Numbered from the stretch's first letter, positions 30,970-43,775 are shown. The stretch: 64,000 nt of DNA from Pinus tabuliformis (GCA_031772625.1 CM062808.1:146001299-146065298), one strand, 5' to 3'. Program-made: numbers and translations. Notes: generated from the sequence alone by a model not told the origin.

Positions 30970-33900
30970 TTAGGAAGCAATGGTCCCCATTGCGTTGATC
31001 TCCTCCATGAGATGAGGAAACTTCTGCTGAACTTGTTCCCTGGTGAGCCACTTGCCCTGCTGAAGGAGTTGGCCCGCTTTGACAACTCGATACAGTTGGA
31101 TATTCTGTTGGCGAGTGTTCTTGATCTGTGTGTCCATGATCCGATCAGTTGCAGCTTGTTCCATGCAATCTGGATTTAATTCTGTGGGTTTGAGCTGTTC
31201 TGCAATGTCGGATGTGTCTAGCAATGGTAGAAAGTATGGCCGAAGGCGGTCCACATTAAATACTGGGTGCAGGCCAAGGAATGGGGGAATGCTGAGTTCA
31301 AATGCATTGTCTCCCATAGCCTTAGTAATGGTGTAAGGACCATATCGGAGTGGTCTCAATTTCCGATAGGCTCCAGTAAGGCATTCCTTTTGCAAATGCA
31401 ACCAGACTTTGTCGCCCACCTGAAACTTGTGTGGCACCCGATGTTGATCATGTCGCTGCTTGTACTTGGCATTTGATTTCTCAAGAATGTCATGGACCTG
31501 CTGGCGAATATGTTGGATGCGCTCAATGAAGCTGGTGGCCTTATCTGTTTCGGACTGGACATGAGCTGAATTCATGTGAGTAGCGGCAAGTGGCATGACC
31601 ACATCAATGGGGCATAGTGGCTGGAATCCCAAACCCACCTGAAAAGGGCTATGGCCAGTGGAGCTGTGAAGAGCTCGGTTGTAGCTGTGCTGAACGTAGG
31701 GGAGGCTCTCGTCCCATGTGCGTGGATGCTTTGAGTTATACATGCGCAGAATGTGCACAATCATCCTATTGACAACCTCTGTCTGGCCATCACTTTGAGG
31801 ATGGAAGGCTGTGGACTTCGTGAGTTTGGTGTCCAGCATTGACCAGAGACTGGACCAAAAGGTGCTGAGAAACCGACTGTCCCGATCTGAGATGATAGAC
31901 TGTGGGATCCCAAAGTGCACCCACACTCGTTCAAAGAAGAGTTTAGCAGTGGCTTCTACTGTGATATTCTTCTTGCAGGCCATCATAATGGCCACCTTGG
32001 AGAACCTGTCGACGACCACAAAAACACAGTCATTTCCATGCTTAGTGGAAGGAAGGCTTGACATGTAATCCATGGAGATGGATTCCCAAGGTCGACTAGG
32101 GGTAGGCAACGGGGTATAGAGGCCTTGCTTCTTAATGGTCGGTTTGGCAATGGCATAGGCAGTACATGATCGGATGTACTTCCCAACATCCTGTTGAAGG
32201 TTCGACCAATAGAAATAGTTTTGCAGTACTGCCACTGTTTTCTCGACCCCGAAATGCCCAGCAGCCCGACTGTAGTGTGCTTCCCAAATCATCTTGGCAC
32301 GCTCGCTTGAAGGAACACAAAGGTGACAGAGGTGGCATAATAGGGCATCCTGGAGGTGAAAATCTGCAACCTGCCGACCCTCCAAGAGTGTCTGGTATGT
32401 GTGGCCGAATTCTGGGTCGCTTTTGTAGAGAAGTGGCCAATCAGAAGTCTTGTGCCCGCAAGAGTTGAGCACGGTGGTTAGCGCCATGATCGGTGGTCGA
32501 CTGAGGCAATCTGCAACATTATTGGTGCTTCCCTTTTTATACTTGATATTCAAGTGAAACTGTTGCAGGTATGTAGACCACTTCTGATGGCGATCATTCT
32601 GCAATTTCCCTTGGGTCTGTATGAACTGCAGAGGTCGGTGGTCTGTGTGGATGACCGTTTCCTTCCCCAAAATGTAATGCTTCCATTGTCGGCAGGCCTG
32701 TACAATGGAATACATCTCTTTATCATAAGTGGGGTACTTTCGGACTGTGTCTGAAAGTGTTTCACTGTGATATGCCACTGGATGTCCATGTTGAGTAAGG
32801 ACTGCCCCAATAGCATAGTCAGAGGCATCTGTCTCGACCTCAAATGGTTGTTGTAAATCTGGTAACGCGAGCACTGGTGCCGTGCAGAGGCGATCCTTCA
32901 ACTCCCTGAATGCCTTCTGTTGAGATTCAGACCAAAAGAATTTTGCTTTCGCCCCGCCCTTGGTGACTTGACTCAAGGGCCAAGAAATATGAGAAAATCC
33001 CAACACAAACCTGCGGTAGAAGTTGGCAAGACCTAGAAAGCTGCGGAGCTCTGTTAGAGTGGTTGGAGAGGGCCAATCCCGAATGACTTGGACCTTGGCT
33101 GGATCGACATGCACCCCCTGTTCATCAATGATGTATCCCAGATACTGAACCTCGGTCATGCCAAAAGTGCATTTCTCCAAATTGGCACATAGCTTGTGTT
33201 GCCACAGTGTTTGGAGAACCTGTCGGATGTGGTGGAGGTGCTCTTCCCAACTCTGGCTGAAGATCAGAATGTCATCCAAGTATACTACTACAAAGGAGTT
33301 GGTGAATGGCCGCAAGATGTCATCCATTAGCCTCATAAAGGTTGCAGGAGCATTCGTCAATCCGAAAGGCATGACCAACCATTCGAAGAGGCCCTCCTTG
33401 GATTTGAAGGCAGTCTTCCACACATCTGAGGGTTCAATTGGTACCTGGTGATATCCTGACTTCAGATCGATCTTGCTGAAATATTTCGCCCCTTTTAGTT
33501 GGTCTAGGAGGTCATCAATCCGCGGGATCGGGTACCTATTACGGACAGTGATCTTGTTCAGCGCCCGATAGTCAATACAGAGTCTCCACGTCCCATCCTT
33601 CTTCTGTACCAACACTATCGGGCTCCCACAGGGCGAAGAACTCGGACGGATGTGACCTTTCTGCAGGAGCTCCTGAATCTGCCTCTTGATTTCATTGTTC
33701 TCCAGAACGGAGCGCCGATAAATTGGTCCATTGGGTAGCGGCGCACCTGGGGTCAGATCGATGGAGTGCTTGACTTGACAGTGCAGAGGAACCCCTGCCG
33801 GGGAGGTGAAGATGTCTTCGTACTCCTCCACAATCTTGTCCATTTGTAGCTGCCGTGCAGAGGGACCCCGTTTGGAGGCCGCGGCCACTGTCTTCTTCTT

Positions 33901-34533
33901 CCCTTGAGGGCGTATCATCAGGAAAACAAATTTCCTGGTTTTGGAAATGATCTTACTGCATTGTTTTGCAGTAATCAAAGAGATGGCGGCAGGTGGTGCT
34001 ACCTCTGGTATCCTGAACAACTTATTTCCCAATGTAATAATAACAGCACGGGGCCTTGATTCATACACAGCATGTCGCTTCCACAAGTATGGTTGTCCTA
34101 GTAATACATCACAAACTTCAAGGGGAGCAATGTCACACAATACCTCATCCGTGAAGGGCTTGATGTTGTATGGAAGGCGACACTGCTGGCTCACGCGAAG
34201 ATCTCGCCCTTGGTGAAGCCACCCAATGGTGTATGGTTGTGGATGTGTTGTGGTCGGTAAGCCCAACCGCTTCACGACCTCTGCCGAAATGAGGTTCTTT
34301 TGACTCCCGCTATCAACAATGAACTGTATCGGGGAGCCCTTTACCCACATCTGGGAGTGGAAGAGACGCTCCTCCTCCTCTGGATCTTCGGGTTCATTTT
34401 TCTGGATCTTTGCGGTAGCAACAGTGGCGCTGGGATCCGCATCAATGATCTGCTTCCCTTTTTCATACCCCTTATCGGGTTCTGACTCAGAGTCGGAACA
34501 TGCATCTGATTCTGAAACCTTTAGCTCAGCCAC
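30970..34533 (-). CDS. pol: E6 pol polyprotein (PR, RT, RNase H, IN, chromodomain-like end), 1187 codons
   Basis: One open frame. Approximate residues: protease near 60-160 with [13 protein letters not shown] (DSG at 74-76); RT near 255-430 with [49 protein letters not shown] and catalytic YLDD at 418-421. RNase H follows with [14 protein letters not shown] and VIHTDHRPL. Integrase has [53 protein letters not shown] and [15 protein letters not shown] for the D, D, E blocks, then [14 protein letters not shown] and LRYGPYTI. The last 60 residues ([20 protein letters not shown] to FPHLMEEI) fit a chromodomain-like tail, which in this group is thought to guide insertion to marked chromatin. Length is usual for the family. 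Confidence 0.9.
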   Translation of the reverse strand: MAELKVSESDACSDSESEPDKGYEKGKQIIDADPSATVATAKIQKNEPEDPEEEERLFHSQMWVKGSPIQFIVDSGSQKNLISAEVVKRLGLPTTTHPQPYTIGWLHQGRDLRVSQQCRLPYNIKPFTDEVLCDIAPLEVCDVLLGQPYLWKRHAVYESRPRAVIITLGNKLFRIPEVAPPAAISLITAKQCSKIISKTRKFVFLMIRPQGKKKTVAAASKRGPSARQLQMDKIVEEYEDIFTSPAGVPLHCQVKHSIDLTPGAPLPNGPIYRRSVLENNEIKRQIQELLQKGHIRPSSSPCGSPIVLVQKKDGTWRLCIDYRALNKITVRNRYPIPRIDDLLDQLKGAKYFSKIDLKSGYHQVPIEPSDVWKTAFKSKEGLFEWLVMPFGLTNAPATFMRLMDDILRPFTNSFVVVYLDDILIFSQSWEEHLHHIRQVLQTLWQHKLCANLEKCTFGMTEVQYLGYIIDEQGVHVDPAKVQVIRDWPSPTTLTELRSFLGLANFYRRFVLGFSHISWPLSQVTKGGAKAKFFWSESQQKAFRELKDRLCTAPVLALPDLQQPFEVETDASDYAIGAVLTQHGHPVAYHSETLSDTVRKYPTYDKEMYSIVQACRQWKHYILGKETVIHTDHRPLQFIQTQGKLQNDRHQKWSTYLQQFHLNIKYKKGSTNNVADCLSRPPIMALTTVLNSCGHKTSDWPLLYKSDPEFGHTYQTLLEGRQVADFHLQDALLCHLCHLCVPSSERAKMIWEAHYSRAAGHFGVEKTVAVLQNYFYWSNLQQDVGKYIRSCTAYAIAKPTIKKQGLYTPLPTPSRPWESISMDYMSSLPSTKHGNDCVFVVVDRFSKVAIMMACKKNITVEATAKLFFERVWVHFGIPQSIISDRDSRFLSTFWSSLWSMLDTKLTKSTAFHPQSDGQTEVVNRMIVHILRMYNSKHPRTWDESLPYVQHSYNRALHSSTGHSPFQVGLGFQPLCPIDVVMPLAATHMNSAHVQSETDKATSFIERIQHIRQQVHDILEKSNAKYKQRHDQHRVPHKFQVGDKVWLHLQKECLTGAYRKLRPLRYGPYTITKAMGDNAFELSIPPFLGLHPVFNVDRLRPYFLPLLDTSDIAEQLKPTELNPDCMEQAATDRIMDTQIKNTRQQNIQLYRVVKAGQLLQQGKWLTREQVQQKFPHLMEEINAMGTIAS

Positions 34534-35543
34534 CAGTGACTGCTTGGCCCGACACTCACTTGTGTTGTGAGTGGAGCTCTTATGGAACTCGCACCATTTT
34601 CCAGTGTCCTTTCTCGGCTTCGCGGCGTTGCTCTTTGCTTGCAGCTTCGGCTGGTTGTCTTGGGCTGTCCCGCCTTGGCTTTGTCCTTTGTTTGTGGTTT
34701 AGGGGCACCTTTCCCCTGCTTTGGATTCGCAGATCCAAAGTCTCGCTTCTTTTGTTTAAACTTCTGCTCGACCTTGACGGCATACCGGTATGCTGCGCCG
34801 AGCGAGGGGATGTTTAGGAACTGTATTTCTTCCTGGATGTACTTGTGCAGGCAGCCACGGTATTTGAGTATCAAATGTTGCTCTGAATCCTTGATACCCA
34901 ACTTTGTGCGAAGGGTATGGAAAAGATTGGTGAACTCCGGCACGTCTTGGTCCCTTCCCTGCCGCAGCGTGGTCCACTTTATGTATTCATCCTCATAGCT
35001 TCCGACAGGGTAGTACTGCTCCTTGATGGCATCCCAGAACGAATCCCAGGTGGGTGCGGCTGAAAATAGTGAGCCAGTACTTTCATCCTTCTGCTCGCAG
35101 TAGGTTTCCCACCAGTCCTTGACGTGGGGGGCTGCTTTGAGAAGAGCAAAAACAATCTTTTCCCGACTCGAAAATTCATGAACAGAAAAATAACCCTCTA
35201 GCAGATTTAACCATTTATCTACGGCATCAGCGTCTATCTGACCCTCGAATATGGGGATTTCAAAATTAACTTGTACCTTAAAGGGTGTGGCGTTTCCAGA
35301 GGAGCTGCTGGAAGCCGATGCGCCGCTTCTGGGTAGCCGCTGAAGGATCTGCGCAAAGCTGTCCATCATCGCGTTCCGTTGTCGCTCGAGCACTTCTTCG
35401 AGCAAGATTTTGATGGGATCTCCTGCCCCCTCGTCTTTCTTCTCATCCGCCATGGGAGGCCGTCGGGATTTGCGAGGCTGGTCTTGCAAAGGTTCAACCA
35501 GTTCAAGCCCTAACTCCTTATATCCCGACCTTGTTGGGGACAT
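34521..35543 (-). CDS. gag: E6 gag, 340 codons
   Basis: The product has a Retrotrans_gag core: [89 protein letters not shown] Lys/Gln-rich basic tail follows ([20 protein letters not shown]). The start is about 40 bp inside the primer site, giving a short leader. The zinc-knuckle type sequence typical of the family lies at the gag/pol boundary near 34530-34620. The protein forms the particle that houses reverse transcription. Confidence 0.82.
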   Translation of the reverse strand: MSPTRSGYKELGLELVEPLQDQPRKSRRPPMADEKKDEGAGDPIKILLEEVLERQRNAMMDSFAQILQRLPRSGASASSSSSGNATPFKVQVNFEIPIFEGQIDADAVDKWLNLLEGYFSVHEFSSREKIVFALLKAAPHVKDWWETYCEQKDESTGSLFSAAPTWDSFWDAIKEQYYPVGSYEDEYIKWTTLRQGRDQDVPEFTNLFHTLRTKLGIKDSEQHLILKYRGCLHKYIQEEIQFLNIPSLGAAYRYAVKVEQKFKQKKRDFGSANPKQGKGAPKPQTKDKAKAGQPKTTSRSCKQRATPRSRERTLENGASSIRAPLTTQVSVGPSSHWWLS

Positions 35544-35569
35544 GCAAAGAAAAACAGAGAAAAAGCAGA

Positions 35570-35583
35570 CCGCTCTGATACCA
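35570..35583 (-). promoter_or_regulatory. Primer-binding site of E6 (initiator-Met tRNA)
   Basis: The minus strand reads TGGTATCAGAGCGG one base inside the 5' LTR, the standard plant initiator-Met primer site. Confidence 0.9.
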
Positions 35584-35584
35584 C

Positions 35585-36209
35585 TGATCCGGATTTAAAC
35601 AAGAACGCAACAAATTACAGAGATAACCATATACACAAAGATGCAGCGGAAATAATACTTCATTTCATTAATGGAAAATATATGCTTACAAACAGAAATG
35701 ACAATAAACTAGCTAGGGCGATGGTAGCTTATCTCTGAGAAGAGATGTGATGGCTACATGCCTCTGAACTGTGTTACAATGAGGCTCGAAGGCCTATTTA
35801 TTGTTGAGAAACAATGGAAAAACCCTTAACATTCCAAAACCTAACCCTAGGAGATGAAACGCCAAACTGTGGGCCCCGTTTGGGGGTAAGTTGGTACATC
35901 AACTTCCCGGGGTCGTAACTTTGGCATATGATCTCCGTTTGACGCATACAATATCTCATTAGAAAGATCTATCCGAGCACTATCATTGTTGGAACGGGCA
36001 ACACTAGTCCATTCCATGGGCTCGTGTTGCCCCCGGATTCCCCAAAAAACGTCGTTTAGGGCCTCAAAACGGCTCCGGAAGTTCAGGACCTGAAAAACTG
36101 CTAAAAATAGTAAGTTGTGCTACAATTAAGGAAACTGAAAATGCTGAGAAATACAATGGTGGGGGTCCAGGTGGACTTGGCAGGTGGCCACCAATATCCA
36201 CCTGGATCA
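35585..36209 (-). repeat. 5' LTR of E6
   Basis: 625 bp. It equals the 3' LTR apart from scattered substitutions and an 18-bp length difference near 35995-36015. Confidence 0.9.
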
Positions 36210-36214
36210 ACAAG

Positions 36215-37158
36215 AGATTACAACCTTCCTCTACAAAACAATGGAGACAAATCAACAATCTAAAAGCACATGCATACATCAAAAACTTTAGAACATAATC
36301 ATTTACTGGGGAACCCAACTTGGAAAAACCCCTATGTTTCTTTTCATTAATTAGTTGAGACATATCACATATCACATATCTTTTCAGTAAATCACATATC
36401 ACATACCACAGAAGTTTTCATTCTAAAACCATGCAGGGTAATTTTTGATAAAGTTCAACAATTTGAACGAACATGGTTAAAGGTTTCTAATAAAGTGGTT
36501 GATCTTACTTTTTTTTTCTGAATTTTTCCAACATTAATCACCATATTAATTGGCATGGTTGGATCAACACTTTCATACAAGTCTTGATGATGAACCACAT
36601 TGAGTGGTTCGAAATGTGTCAACAAAAAGAATCATATGTGATTTACTAGAAGCATTCTCTTAGAAATTGAGCTCCTAAATAATAGGGAATTCCCTATTTC
36701 CTTGTGCAATTCCCAAGGAATTGTTCACCCGCTTAATTATCCACCTTGTACGCTCAACTAGTATACAATTGATAATTACAATGTGGCTTTGACCTCCACT
36801 CCAATCAGGTAATTCGAATCTCATGCATGCATAGGCTATATTTAGTTGATTTACTAGTTGACTGATAGATCTTTGAGTTAAACTACTCAACTGACCTTTA
36901 ACTCACTCAACTAAAGAATTTAGCTCAGTAAACTAAGATAAACTATACATAACTAAATTAGATTTCTAATTCTTAGCAATCAGTACATGCACAACTCTAC
37001 TTCTAGCCTCTAACTCAAATTAACTGAGCTAACTAAGTGACAAGACAATGCCACTCAAGATAACTATATCCAAGTCATCTGCTGATGTGGAAATTCCATT
37101 TTACACAATTTGATTAAGGTAAAATTCAAATTTAGCTTTCTTGCTACACTTTATAACA
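36215..37158 (-). repeat. E5 3' LTR, right piece
   Basis: Resumes with AGATTACAACCTTCC (compare 41282 onward) and ends TTATAACA, followed by CTCCCTCTTA (polypurine tract on the minus strand). It contains a segment of about 260 bp not matched in the other LTR, listed as a candidate MITE. Confidence 0.75.
36386..36647. repeat. Candidate MITE in the E5 3' LTR
   Basis: AGTAAATCACATAT at the left and ATATGTGATTTACT at the right are exact inverted repeats 262 bp apart. The segment has no counterpart in the right-hand E5 LTR, where other sequence occurs. It is preceded by short CATATCACAT repeats. Target duplication is not clear. Confidence 0.4.
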
Positions 37159-38800
37159 CTCCCTCTTAGCAAGAAAGGGATTTTTTACCACCTCGATCCT
37201 GCACCTATGGAACTCAAATTTACCTCTTGAGAATGCCTTTAGCAAGATGTCTACATCCTTCTCTTCAGTTGGAATGTTTTCTAAAAACATAATTATCCTC
37301 TGCACACAATCCCACAAGTGGCGATAACATATATCAATGTTCTTGGACCGATCATGAAAAACTGGATTCTTAGATAATTTGATACAACTCTGATTATCAC
37401 AGTGAATCACCATCAGATCCAACTCCTGACTAAAAAGTCCCACAAGGATTTCCTCATCCATATGGCCTCACATGCTTCTTCACTTGCATCCATGTATTTA
37501 GTCTCTGCTGAGATGAGTGCCACAAACCTTCATTTGTTGTTGTACTAGTAGATAGTTGTGAACCCAACGCTGAAGATAACACCTGATGTATTCTTCCTGT
37601 ATGATGGAATCCCTGCCCAAACTACATCGGTGAAGCCTTGAAGCTTCACACCCTTTATTCTCCTATACCATAACCCATACTCTGCATTTGTGCCTATGAG
37701 GTACCTCAACACATGCTTAGCTGCCTTCCAATATAACTTGGTAGGCTTAATGATAGCTTGACTAAGCTAATTAACTGCATAGCATATGTCGGGCTTTATA
37801 TTCACCAGATACATCAAGGATCCCACAAACTATCTATAGATGGTAGCATCTACTACTTCTCTAGAAGAAGTACTCTCCTTCCTCCAGTTGGTAGCTATAG
37901 GTGTGTTCATAGACTTACAGACCTCCATGTGAAATCTCTAAAGTATTTTAGAGGCATACTTCCCATGATCCACAAACATCTCACTATAACCCTTCCATAC
38001 TTCTAGTCCAAGGAAGTAATGAATGAAGCCCATGTCCTTCATCTTGAATTCCCTTGTAAGATCCTCCTTCCAAGAGTGGATCAACTTCTCATCCATAGTA
38101 ATTATCAATTCATCAACATACAAGACCAAGATAAGCAACTTGCCATCCACCACAATGTGATAGAGTTTGGCATCTGCTTCAATTTTTGTGAAGCCCAATC
38201 CACTGAGATATGTATCAATCTAAGTGTACCATGCTCAGGGTGCCTGTTTGACACCATACATGACTCTTTTGAGTCTACAAACATGTGTCTCCCTGTCATA
38301 TTGCTCTATGTAAATTTCTTCCTCAACAACACCATTGAGAAAGGTTGTCTTTACATCCATTTGGTGGGTCTTCCACCCCATCTATGCAGCTAATGAAATA
38401 ATGGTTCTGGTTGAGGAATATTGCTGTTGGAGAAAATGTTTCCTCACAGTCCACTCCCTCTACCTGAGAGAATATTTTGGCCACAAATCAGGCCTTGTAC
38501 TTATCAATGCTAAAATTAGCTACATGCTTTACTTATAAAGACATCTAGAACCAACCACTGACTTGTCCTTCGGTCTTGAAACCACCTCCCATACATTGTT
38601 CTTAAGGATGGAGTCATAGTCCTCCACCATGGCATCAACCCATACAAGTTGAACAACTGCTTCCTCAAATGAAAAAGGATCTGACTCAATGAGTTCTATC
38701 ATGAGAGGAATATAACCAGTGTATCTTTCTGGTGACCTCCTTTGCCTGTACTGAGATGTATGAGCACCTATATTCTCTTTTACATCCTGCACCAATTTTT
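37159..38800 (-). pseudogene. pol: E5 reverse transcriptase and RNase H
   Basis: Minus-strand blocks in order: the RT start (YTGYIPLMIELIESDPFSFE, DSILKNNVWEVV), the catalytic region LLILVLYVDELIITMDEKLI with FKMKDMGFIHYFLGLEVW, and RNase H (VIHCDNQSCIKLSKNPVFHD, IPTEEKDVDILLKAFSRGKF). Spellings are those of Ty1/copia. The region is decayed with multiple breaks. E4 carries a related copy on the same strand. Confidence 0.75.
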
Positions 38801-38879
38801 TAGCTTCTCTGGCTCTTTTCCTCCCCTCTCTGGAAGGATTTGGTTGAGTGGGTTCCTCCTTTCGACCTCATGTCTTATC

Positions 38880-40030
38880 CTCCATATGTGGTTGTTCCAC
38901 AACATCCTAAGGCTTTGCATGAGGCTCCTCCTTAGGATCTAGAAGCTCCTCCTCTGCTGGGACACTCAAATCTCGCTCTAGAGAGCATCTCATAGCCTTA
39001 TCCTCACCAAATTTGACATATATCCTCACTATTGTTTCTCTGAGTGAGGGTAAATACACCTGGTAATTATGTGATATCTCTGTGTATCCTACAAAGACTC
39101 TCATATCATTTTTTGGCTCAAGTTTCTTCCTGCTATACTTGGAGATATGACAATACACAGTCAGTCAAAAAATTTGAAAATGAGATACATATGCCTCTCT
39201 CCTAGAGAAATCTTCTTAGGTTGTGATCATGCCAAGTATTCTATGAGGGCCCCTATTCTATAAATAAACTACGGTGTTGCATGCTTCTTCCCACAAATGT
39301 AATAGAAACCGCTAATCATGCAACATGGCTCTTATTCCTCCCACTATGCTTATGTTCTTCCTTTCAACAATCCCATTCTACTATGGGTTATTGGGTGTTG
39401 TCAGTTCTATTCTAATGCCCTCTTTGGCACAAAACTCCTTGAAGGTGTTAGAAAAAAATTCTTCATCATTTTCACTTATCAAGGATTTTAATTTCTAACC
39501 AATATCGTTTTCTACCAATGCTTTGAATTCAAAAAATTTATAGAAAACTTCATCCTTCTTCCACATGAAGAAGATCCAACATTTTCTAGAAAATTCATCA
39601 ACAAAAATAACATAATACCTATGTTTTGTTGTAGAGGATATCGAAAAGGGTCCACATACATCAGAGTGGACTCACTCCAAAATTTATTCTACTCTGCCAT
39701 CTCAGCCCTGAAAGGTGGCTTTGACATACTTCCCTAAAGTACATCCCTTACAGACATCATGATGGTTAAGGGTGCCTTTCGGGAGACCGATGGTAATCTA
39801 TTGCATGATCTTTAAGGCCCCATGGTGTAAGTGTCCCATGTGCATGTTCCATATTTCTCCAACATCTCGAATTTGCACCTTCTCTTCCTTACTAATGAGT
39901 GCAAAACAAGATTCCACCTCAAGTTTGTACAAGTTCTTCACACAAATCCCGATCTATTTCACTTTCCCAGTGCCCACATGTCTCATAAAAGATTTATGTT
40001 TACTGAAGACAACATCATAGCCTCTATCTT
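38880..40030 (-). pseudogene. int: E5 integrase region
   Basis: Minus-strand reading around 39160-38910 gives YSRKKLEPKNDMRVFVGYTE and YLPSLRETIVRIYVKFGEDK, the usual C-terminal integrase block of copia elements (G-[FY] and R.V.F.E). Upstream, between 39200 and 39850, remnants of the catalytic core and the zinc-binding pre-integrase segment can be followed in fragments. Decayed. Confidence 0.6.
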
Positions 40031-41220
40031 CCAATGTTGCTATATAGATCAGGTCCTTCCTCATCCAGGCATGTACATAACATCTTTCATATGAATATGG
40101 GAGCCCGACTCCCTCTTGAATGTTACAGTTATAGTTCCTTTCGCACTGTACCACCCATCATCCCCATGTTCTATGTGCATCTGGAGATCCTTCTCCTCCA
40201 AGGTACTAAATAATTATTTTGATCCTGTCAGATGGAGTGAGGCACCTAAATAAAGGTACCACACACTCCCCATCACAGTGCTTTCCATGCATCTGATCAA
40301 GGTGAAGTCTAGTTTTAATTGTGAAGAAAGTGCTTCAGCTCCTATTCCTTGTGATTCCTTCTTGTTATAATTCTTGTGGAAACCTTCTTGCATAGTGCCC
40401 GAGCTCGTGGCAGTGAAAACATTTTAGGTTGTTGAAGTCCTACTTCTTTCCATTATTTTAGCTAGACTCAAGCCTGTTATAGAACTTCTTTCCCTTAGCT
40501 TTATTTCTCTTCCCAACCAAGGAAAAATTATCTTCCTCGTCATCCTTGGATGGAACTCCATCTCTCGTGTTTCTTCAAAGTTATTCCTACACCAAATCCA
40601 TCCAGGGTCTTTCCCTATCTGCAAATTTTTCCCTTCCATTCACAAAGTGCTGGTAGCTTCCAGGTCTTAGGAAGTCCTAGGAGAGATAGGCTCACTAGCT
40701 TGGAAGATGGTGTAGTTTCTTCAGCTCCTCCAAGTTCATCTCAAACCTGAGTGAACCTGGAGAGGTAATGTAGAATACTTTCACTCTTCCGCATTCTTAT
40801 ATTCTCGAGATTTTCCTTCAATGCCAATTTAGTAGCATCACTTCTATTCATGAACAATTCAGTGAGGGTCTTCAACATGTAAAATGGAGTTTCTTTTCCA
40901 TGTAAATTCGAGACTATGTGGTCTCACAAACCCTCCAAGATGATCCACCTCACCTTTTTTGTATCCTTATTCCACTGAGTTCATTCTTGAACATCTGCAA
41001 CTATTGTCTTGAAAATAATTGACTGAGTATATTCCTAGACCCCATTGTCATCCAACACTGCCTCCATGTTGTCCTTCCAAGCCCAAAAGTTAGAGTTTCC
41101 CTCCAATGCATACTCCAATCTCAACCCGATAAAATAAATCTTCCTTCCTGCTTCACTTAATATGAAAATAAAAAACTCTGAAGGAAAAGATCTTTTGTCT
41201 AGTTTCTATTGTGATTTATA
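40030..41220 (-). pseudogene. gag: E5 gag and protease region
   Basis: Near 40430-40380 the minus strand encodes a CCHC-type knuckle (KCFHCHELGHYARRF-like). Upstream to 41200 are blocks reminiscent of the copia gag (UBN2) family. Protease-like sequence lies around 40330-40100. The primer site is immediately beyond, at 41221-41231. Confidence 0.55.
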
Positions 41221-41231
41221 TGTTGATACCA

Positions 41232-42013
41232 TGTATATTTTTAATGGAGATTACTAGTACTAATTTATTCAAACTGAAAACAAGATAGTACAACCTTCCT
41301 ATACAATACCTCATAAATAAATCAGCAATCTAGAAGCACATGCATAGACAAGCATACATCAAAACCATAAGAACACAATCATTTACTGGGGAACCCAACT
41401 AGGAAAAACCCCTTCTCTACTTTTCATTAATTAGGTGGGACTGAGAAATTATTACATTCTTGATTCAAGTATGAAGCACCTTGCACTTCTAAACTTGTTC
41501 TCCTGTTGACTGTCTTGCTCTGGCCAACACTTAGTCAATTATAGGCCCCAGATTGCTCCTATTTCCTTGCATAATTCAAGAGAAATTGAGCTCCTAAATA
41601 ATAGGGATTTCCCTATTTCCTTGTGCAATTCCCAAGGAATTTCTCACCTATTTAATTATTTAGCCTGTACACTCAACTAGCATACAATTGATAATTACAA
41701 TGTGCCTTTGACCTCCACTCCAATCAAGAAATTCGAATCTCATGCATGCATAGGCTATATTTAGTTGATTGACTAGTTAACTGATAGATCACTGAGTTAA
41801 ACTAATCAACTGGCCTTTAACTGAATAAAAAAAAGACTTAATCTCAGTTAACTGAGATCAACTATATAAAATTGAATTAGGCTTCTAATTCTTAGCAATC
41901 TGTACATGCACAACTCTACTTTTCGCCTCTAACTCAAATTAACTAAGCTAACTAAGTGACAAGGCCATGTCACTCAAGATAAATACATCCAATTCATCTG
42001 CTAATGTGGAAAT
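41232..42013 (-). repeat. E5 5' LTR (interrupted by E4)
   Basis: Begins TGTATATTTTTAATGGAGAT and follows the left LTR through AACTCAAATTAACTAAGCTA to GTGGAAAT, where the E4 LTR starts. The left LTR continues 64 bp further to its end, so E4 entered near the outer edge. Confidence 0.72.
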
Positions 42014-42877
42014 TGTAGAAAATCTATGATAGGTTAACCCGATAATGCAATATAAATCAATGCAAAATACTATAACCTACTTCTACTATCAATTTGCAGA
42101 AGCTTAAAGATCAATCTGAACAATATAACCAGAAGAAGAAGAATCAATGGCACAATACACATGAAAATACTTTAGGGAAAACCTCAGCTAAAAACCCCAC
42201 ACTATTTATTATCATACATGGTGGAAATACAACTAGCCAACTCTCAGTACAATCCGAACACATGCTAACAGGCAATCTTGGCTTCTCTCCAACCTTCCTC
42301 TTTGCCCTCCAAGCTCCTATTTCCTTGCGTTGTTCCTTGTGGATAACTTTTCTATTACCAAGTGGAAAACAAAGCCTTCAAAACCGCGCAATCCTCAAGG
42401 ATGAATCCTTGACTACATGCATGAGTTTTCTCCATGAGAAAACACATGCAACCGATAAAACATTGTCCTTAAACATTAATCTAAACTAGGTCTTTCTCAT
42501 AATAGACATGCATGAGTTTCTGATGAGGATATCTTCAGTTAACTAGAGTAGCACTAGTTGAGTGCATTAATGCATCAACTGACTATTAACTCACTATTAG
42601 TTCCTCAAACAGTTTGGAACTAATTTAATTGGACTTAACTCAGTAAAATACGTTAACTAGTTACAACTCAAATATAACTCAATCTTATCTCCTTAATTTA
42701 AGGGATAACTCTTGCATGACTTAAGAAAGACTTCTATCTTGAATTTCTCCAACTAATTAATTTAAAATAAATTAATTAATTATTTCCAAGTAGTTGTTAA
42801 GACTAAATTCGATTTTAATTCACAATTTAATTTAAGGACAAATTAAATTGGAATATTCTTGTTGCCATATATCAACA
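42014..42877 (-). repeat. E4 3' LTR (864 bp)
   Basis: Plus-strand ends TGTAGAAAATC and ATATATCAACA. It is followed by CTCCCTCTCAACAAG, so the minus strand has a GAGAGGGAG polypurine tract before TGTTGATATATGG. The five bases GAAAT (42009-42013) would be one target duplication copy. No second LTR was seen in the window. Confidence 0.65.
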
Positions 42878-42879
42878 CT

Positions 42880-43775
42880 CCCTCTCAACAAGAAAGCAAT
42901 TATCTGCAACCCCGATCCTGTCTCTACGGAACTCGACACTTTGACAATGCCTTTGTCAAAATGTGAGCATCTTGCTCCTCGGTCGAAATATACTGGAGCA
43001 ACATAATCCTCCTCACTACACAGTCTCTGAGATGATGATACCAGATGTCGATGTGCTTGGACTTATCATGAAATATTGGATTCTCAGAGAGTTTGATACA
43101 ACTCTAATTATCACAATAGATCACAGTTGGATCCATCCTCTGATCAAACAAACCAACTAGGATTTTCCGCATCCAGATGGCCTCACATGCTACCTGACTT
43201 GCAGCCATGTATTCTGCTTCTGTTGATCTAAGTGCAACCGACCTTTGTTTCCTGCTGTACCAAGAAAATGCCGCTGACCCAAGGTTGAAAATCCCTCCTG
43301 ATGTGTTCTTCTGATCTAATGGATTCTTTTCCCAATCTGCATCAGTGAAGCCCTATAGCTTCACTCCCTCTGTCCGTTTATATCATAATCCATACTGAGA
43401 TGTGCCTCTGAGGTATCTCAATACAAGCTTTGTCGATTTCCAAAACATCTTGGTAAGCTAAACCATCGCTTGACTCAGTCGGTTCACCGCATAGCACAAA
43501 TCTGGTTGTGTGTTCATTAAATACATCAGTGAACCCACAAGCTGCCTGTACACAGTAGCCTCTACCACTTCTCTTGAAGTAGCAACCTCCTTCCTCCAGT
43601 TACCTGCTAGAGGAGTCTGCATGGGCTTGCACTTCTCCATGTGGAATCTCCTAAGTATCTCATTGACATACTTGCCCTAAGACACAAACAACTCCCCATC
43701 CTTCTGCCACACTTCCATGCCAAGGAAGTAATGCATGAGGCCCATGTCTTTCATCTCGAATTCTCTTGCAAGGTC
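42880..43775 (-). pseudogene. pol: E4 RT C-terminus and RNase H
   Basis: Minus-strand blocks: KCKPMQTPLAGNWRKEVATS and YRQLVGSLMYLMNTQPDLCY (end of RT), then GFTDADWEKNP-like, RSTEAEYMAASQVACEAIW-like and CIKLSENPIFHDKSKHID-like RNase H segments. The AGGTC at 43771-43775 is the left copy of the E3 target duplication. The other part of RT is at 56229-56990. Broken. Confidence 0.75.

Larger units (their letters stand above)
30352..36209 (-). mobile_element. E6: chromodomain-type Ty3/gypsy retrotransposon, looks whole
   Basis: E6 is 5,858 bp with LTRs at 30352-30958 and 35585-36209 (TGATCC...GGATCA ends) and perfect target duplication ACAAG (30347-30351, 36210-36214). An initiator-Met primer site and an AAGGGGGGAGG polypurine tract are present. 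The gag and pol frames are long and adjacent. LTRs differ by about 13 substitutions over 607 aligned bases plus one 18-bp length difference, roughly 98% identity by eye. That makes it the youngest insertion in the window on this crude scale. The pol C-terminus has a chromodomain-like end, placing it among chromoviruses, perhaps Reina-like. Confidence 0.9.
30299..42013 (-). mobile_element. E5: old Ty1/copia retrotransposon, hosting E6 and flanked by E4
   Basis: Two related LTRs, the left split by E6 (30299-30351 plus 36215-37158) and the right at 41232-42013, enclose a minus-strand gag-PR-IN-RT-RNase H order, diagnostic of Ty1/copia. The primer site is TGGTATCAACA (complement of 41221-41231) and a TAAGAGGGAG polypurine tract abuts the 3' LTR. 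The LTRs look about 88-90% alike by eye, the most diverged pair in the window. The outer 64 bp of the right LTR are absent from that position because E4 enters there. The internal coding region is heavily decayed, with many breaks. Confidence 0.75.

Noticed and set aside
31079-34998. Many plus-strand frames over E6
   Set aside because: They are antisense readings of the intact gag and pol frames and show no domain.
42094-42489. 131-codon plus-strand frame
   Set aside because: It lies within the E4 LTR, antisense to the element; no protein character.
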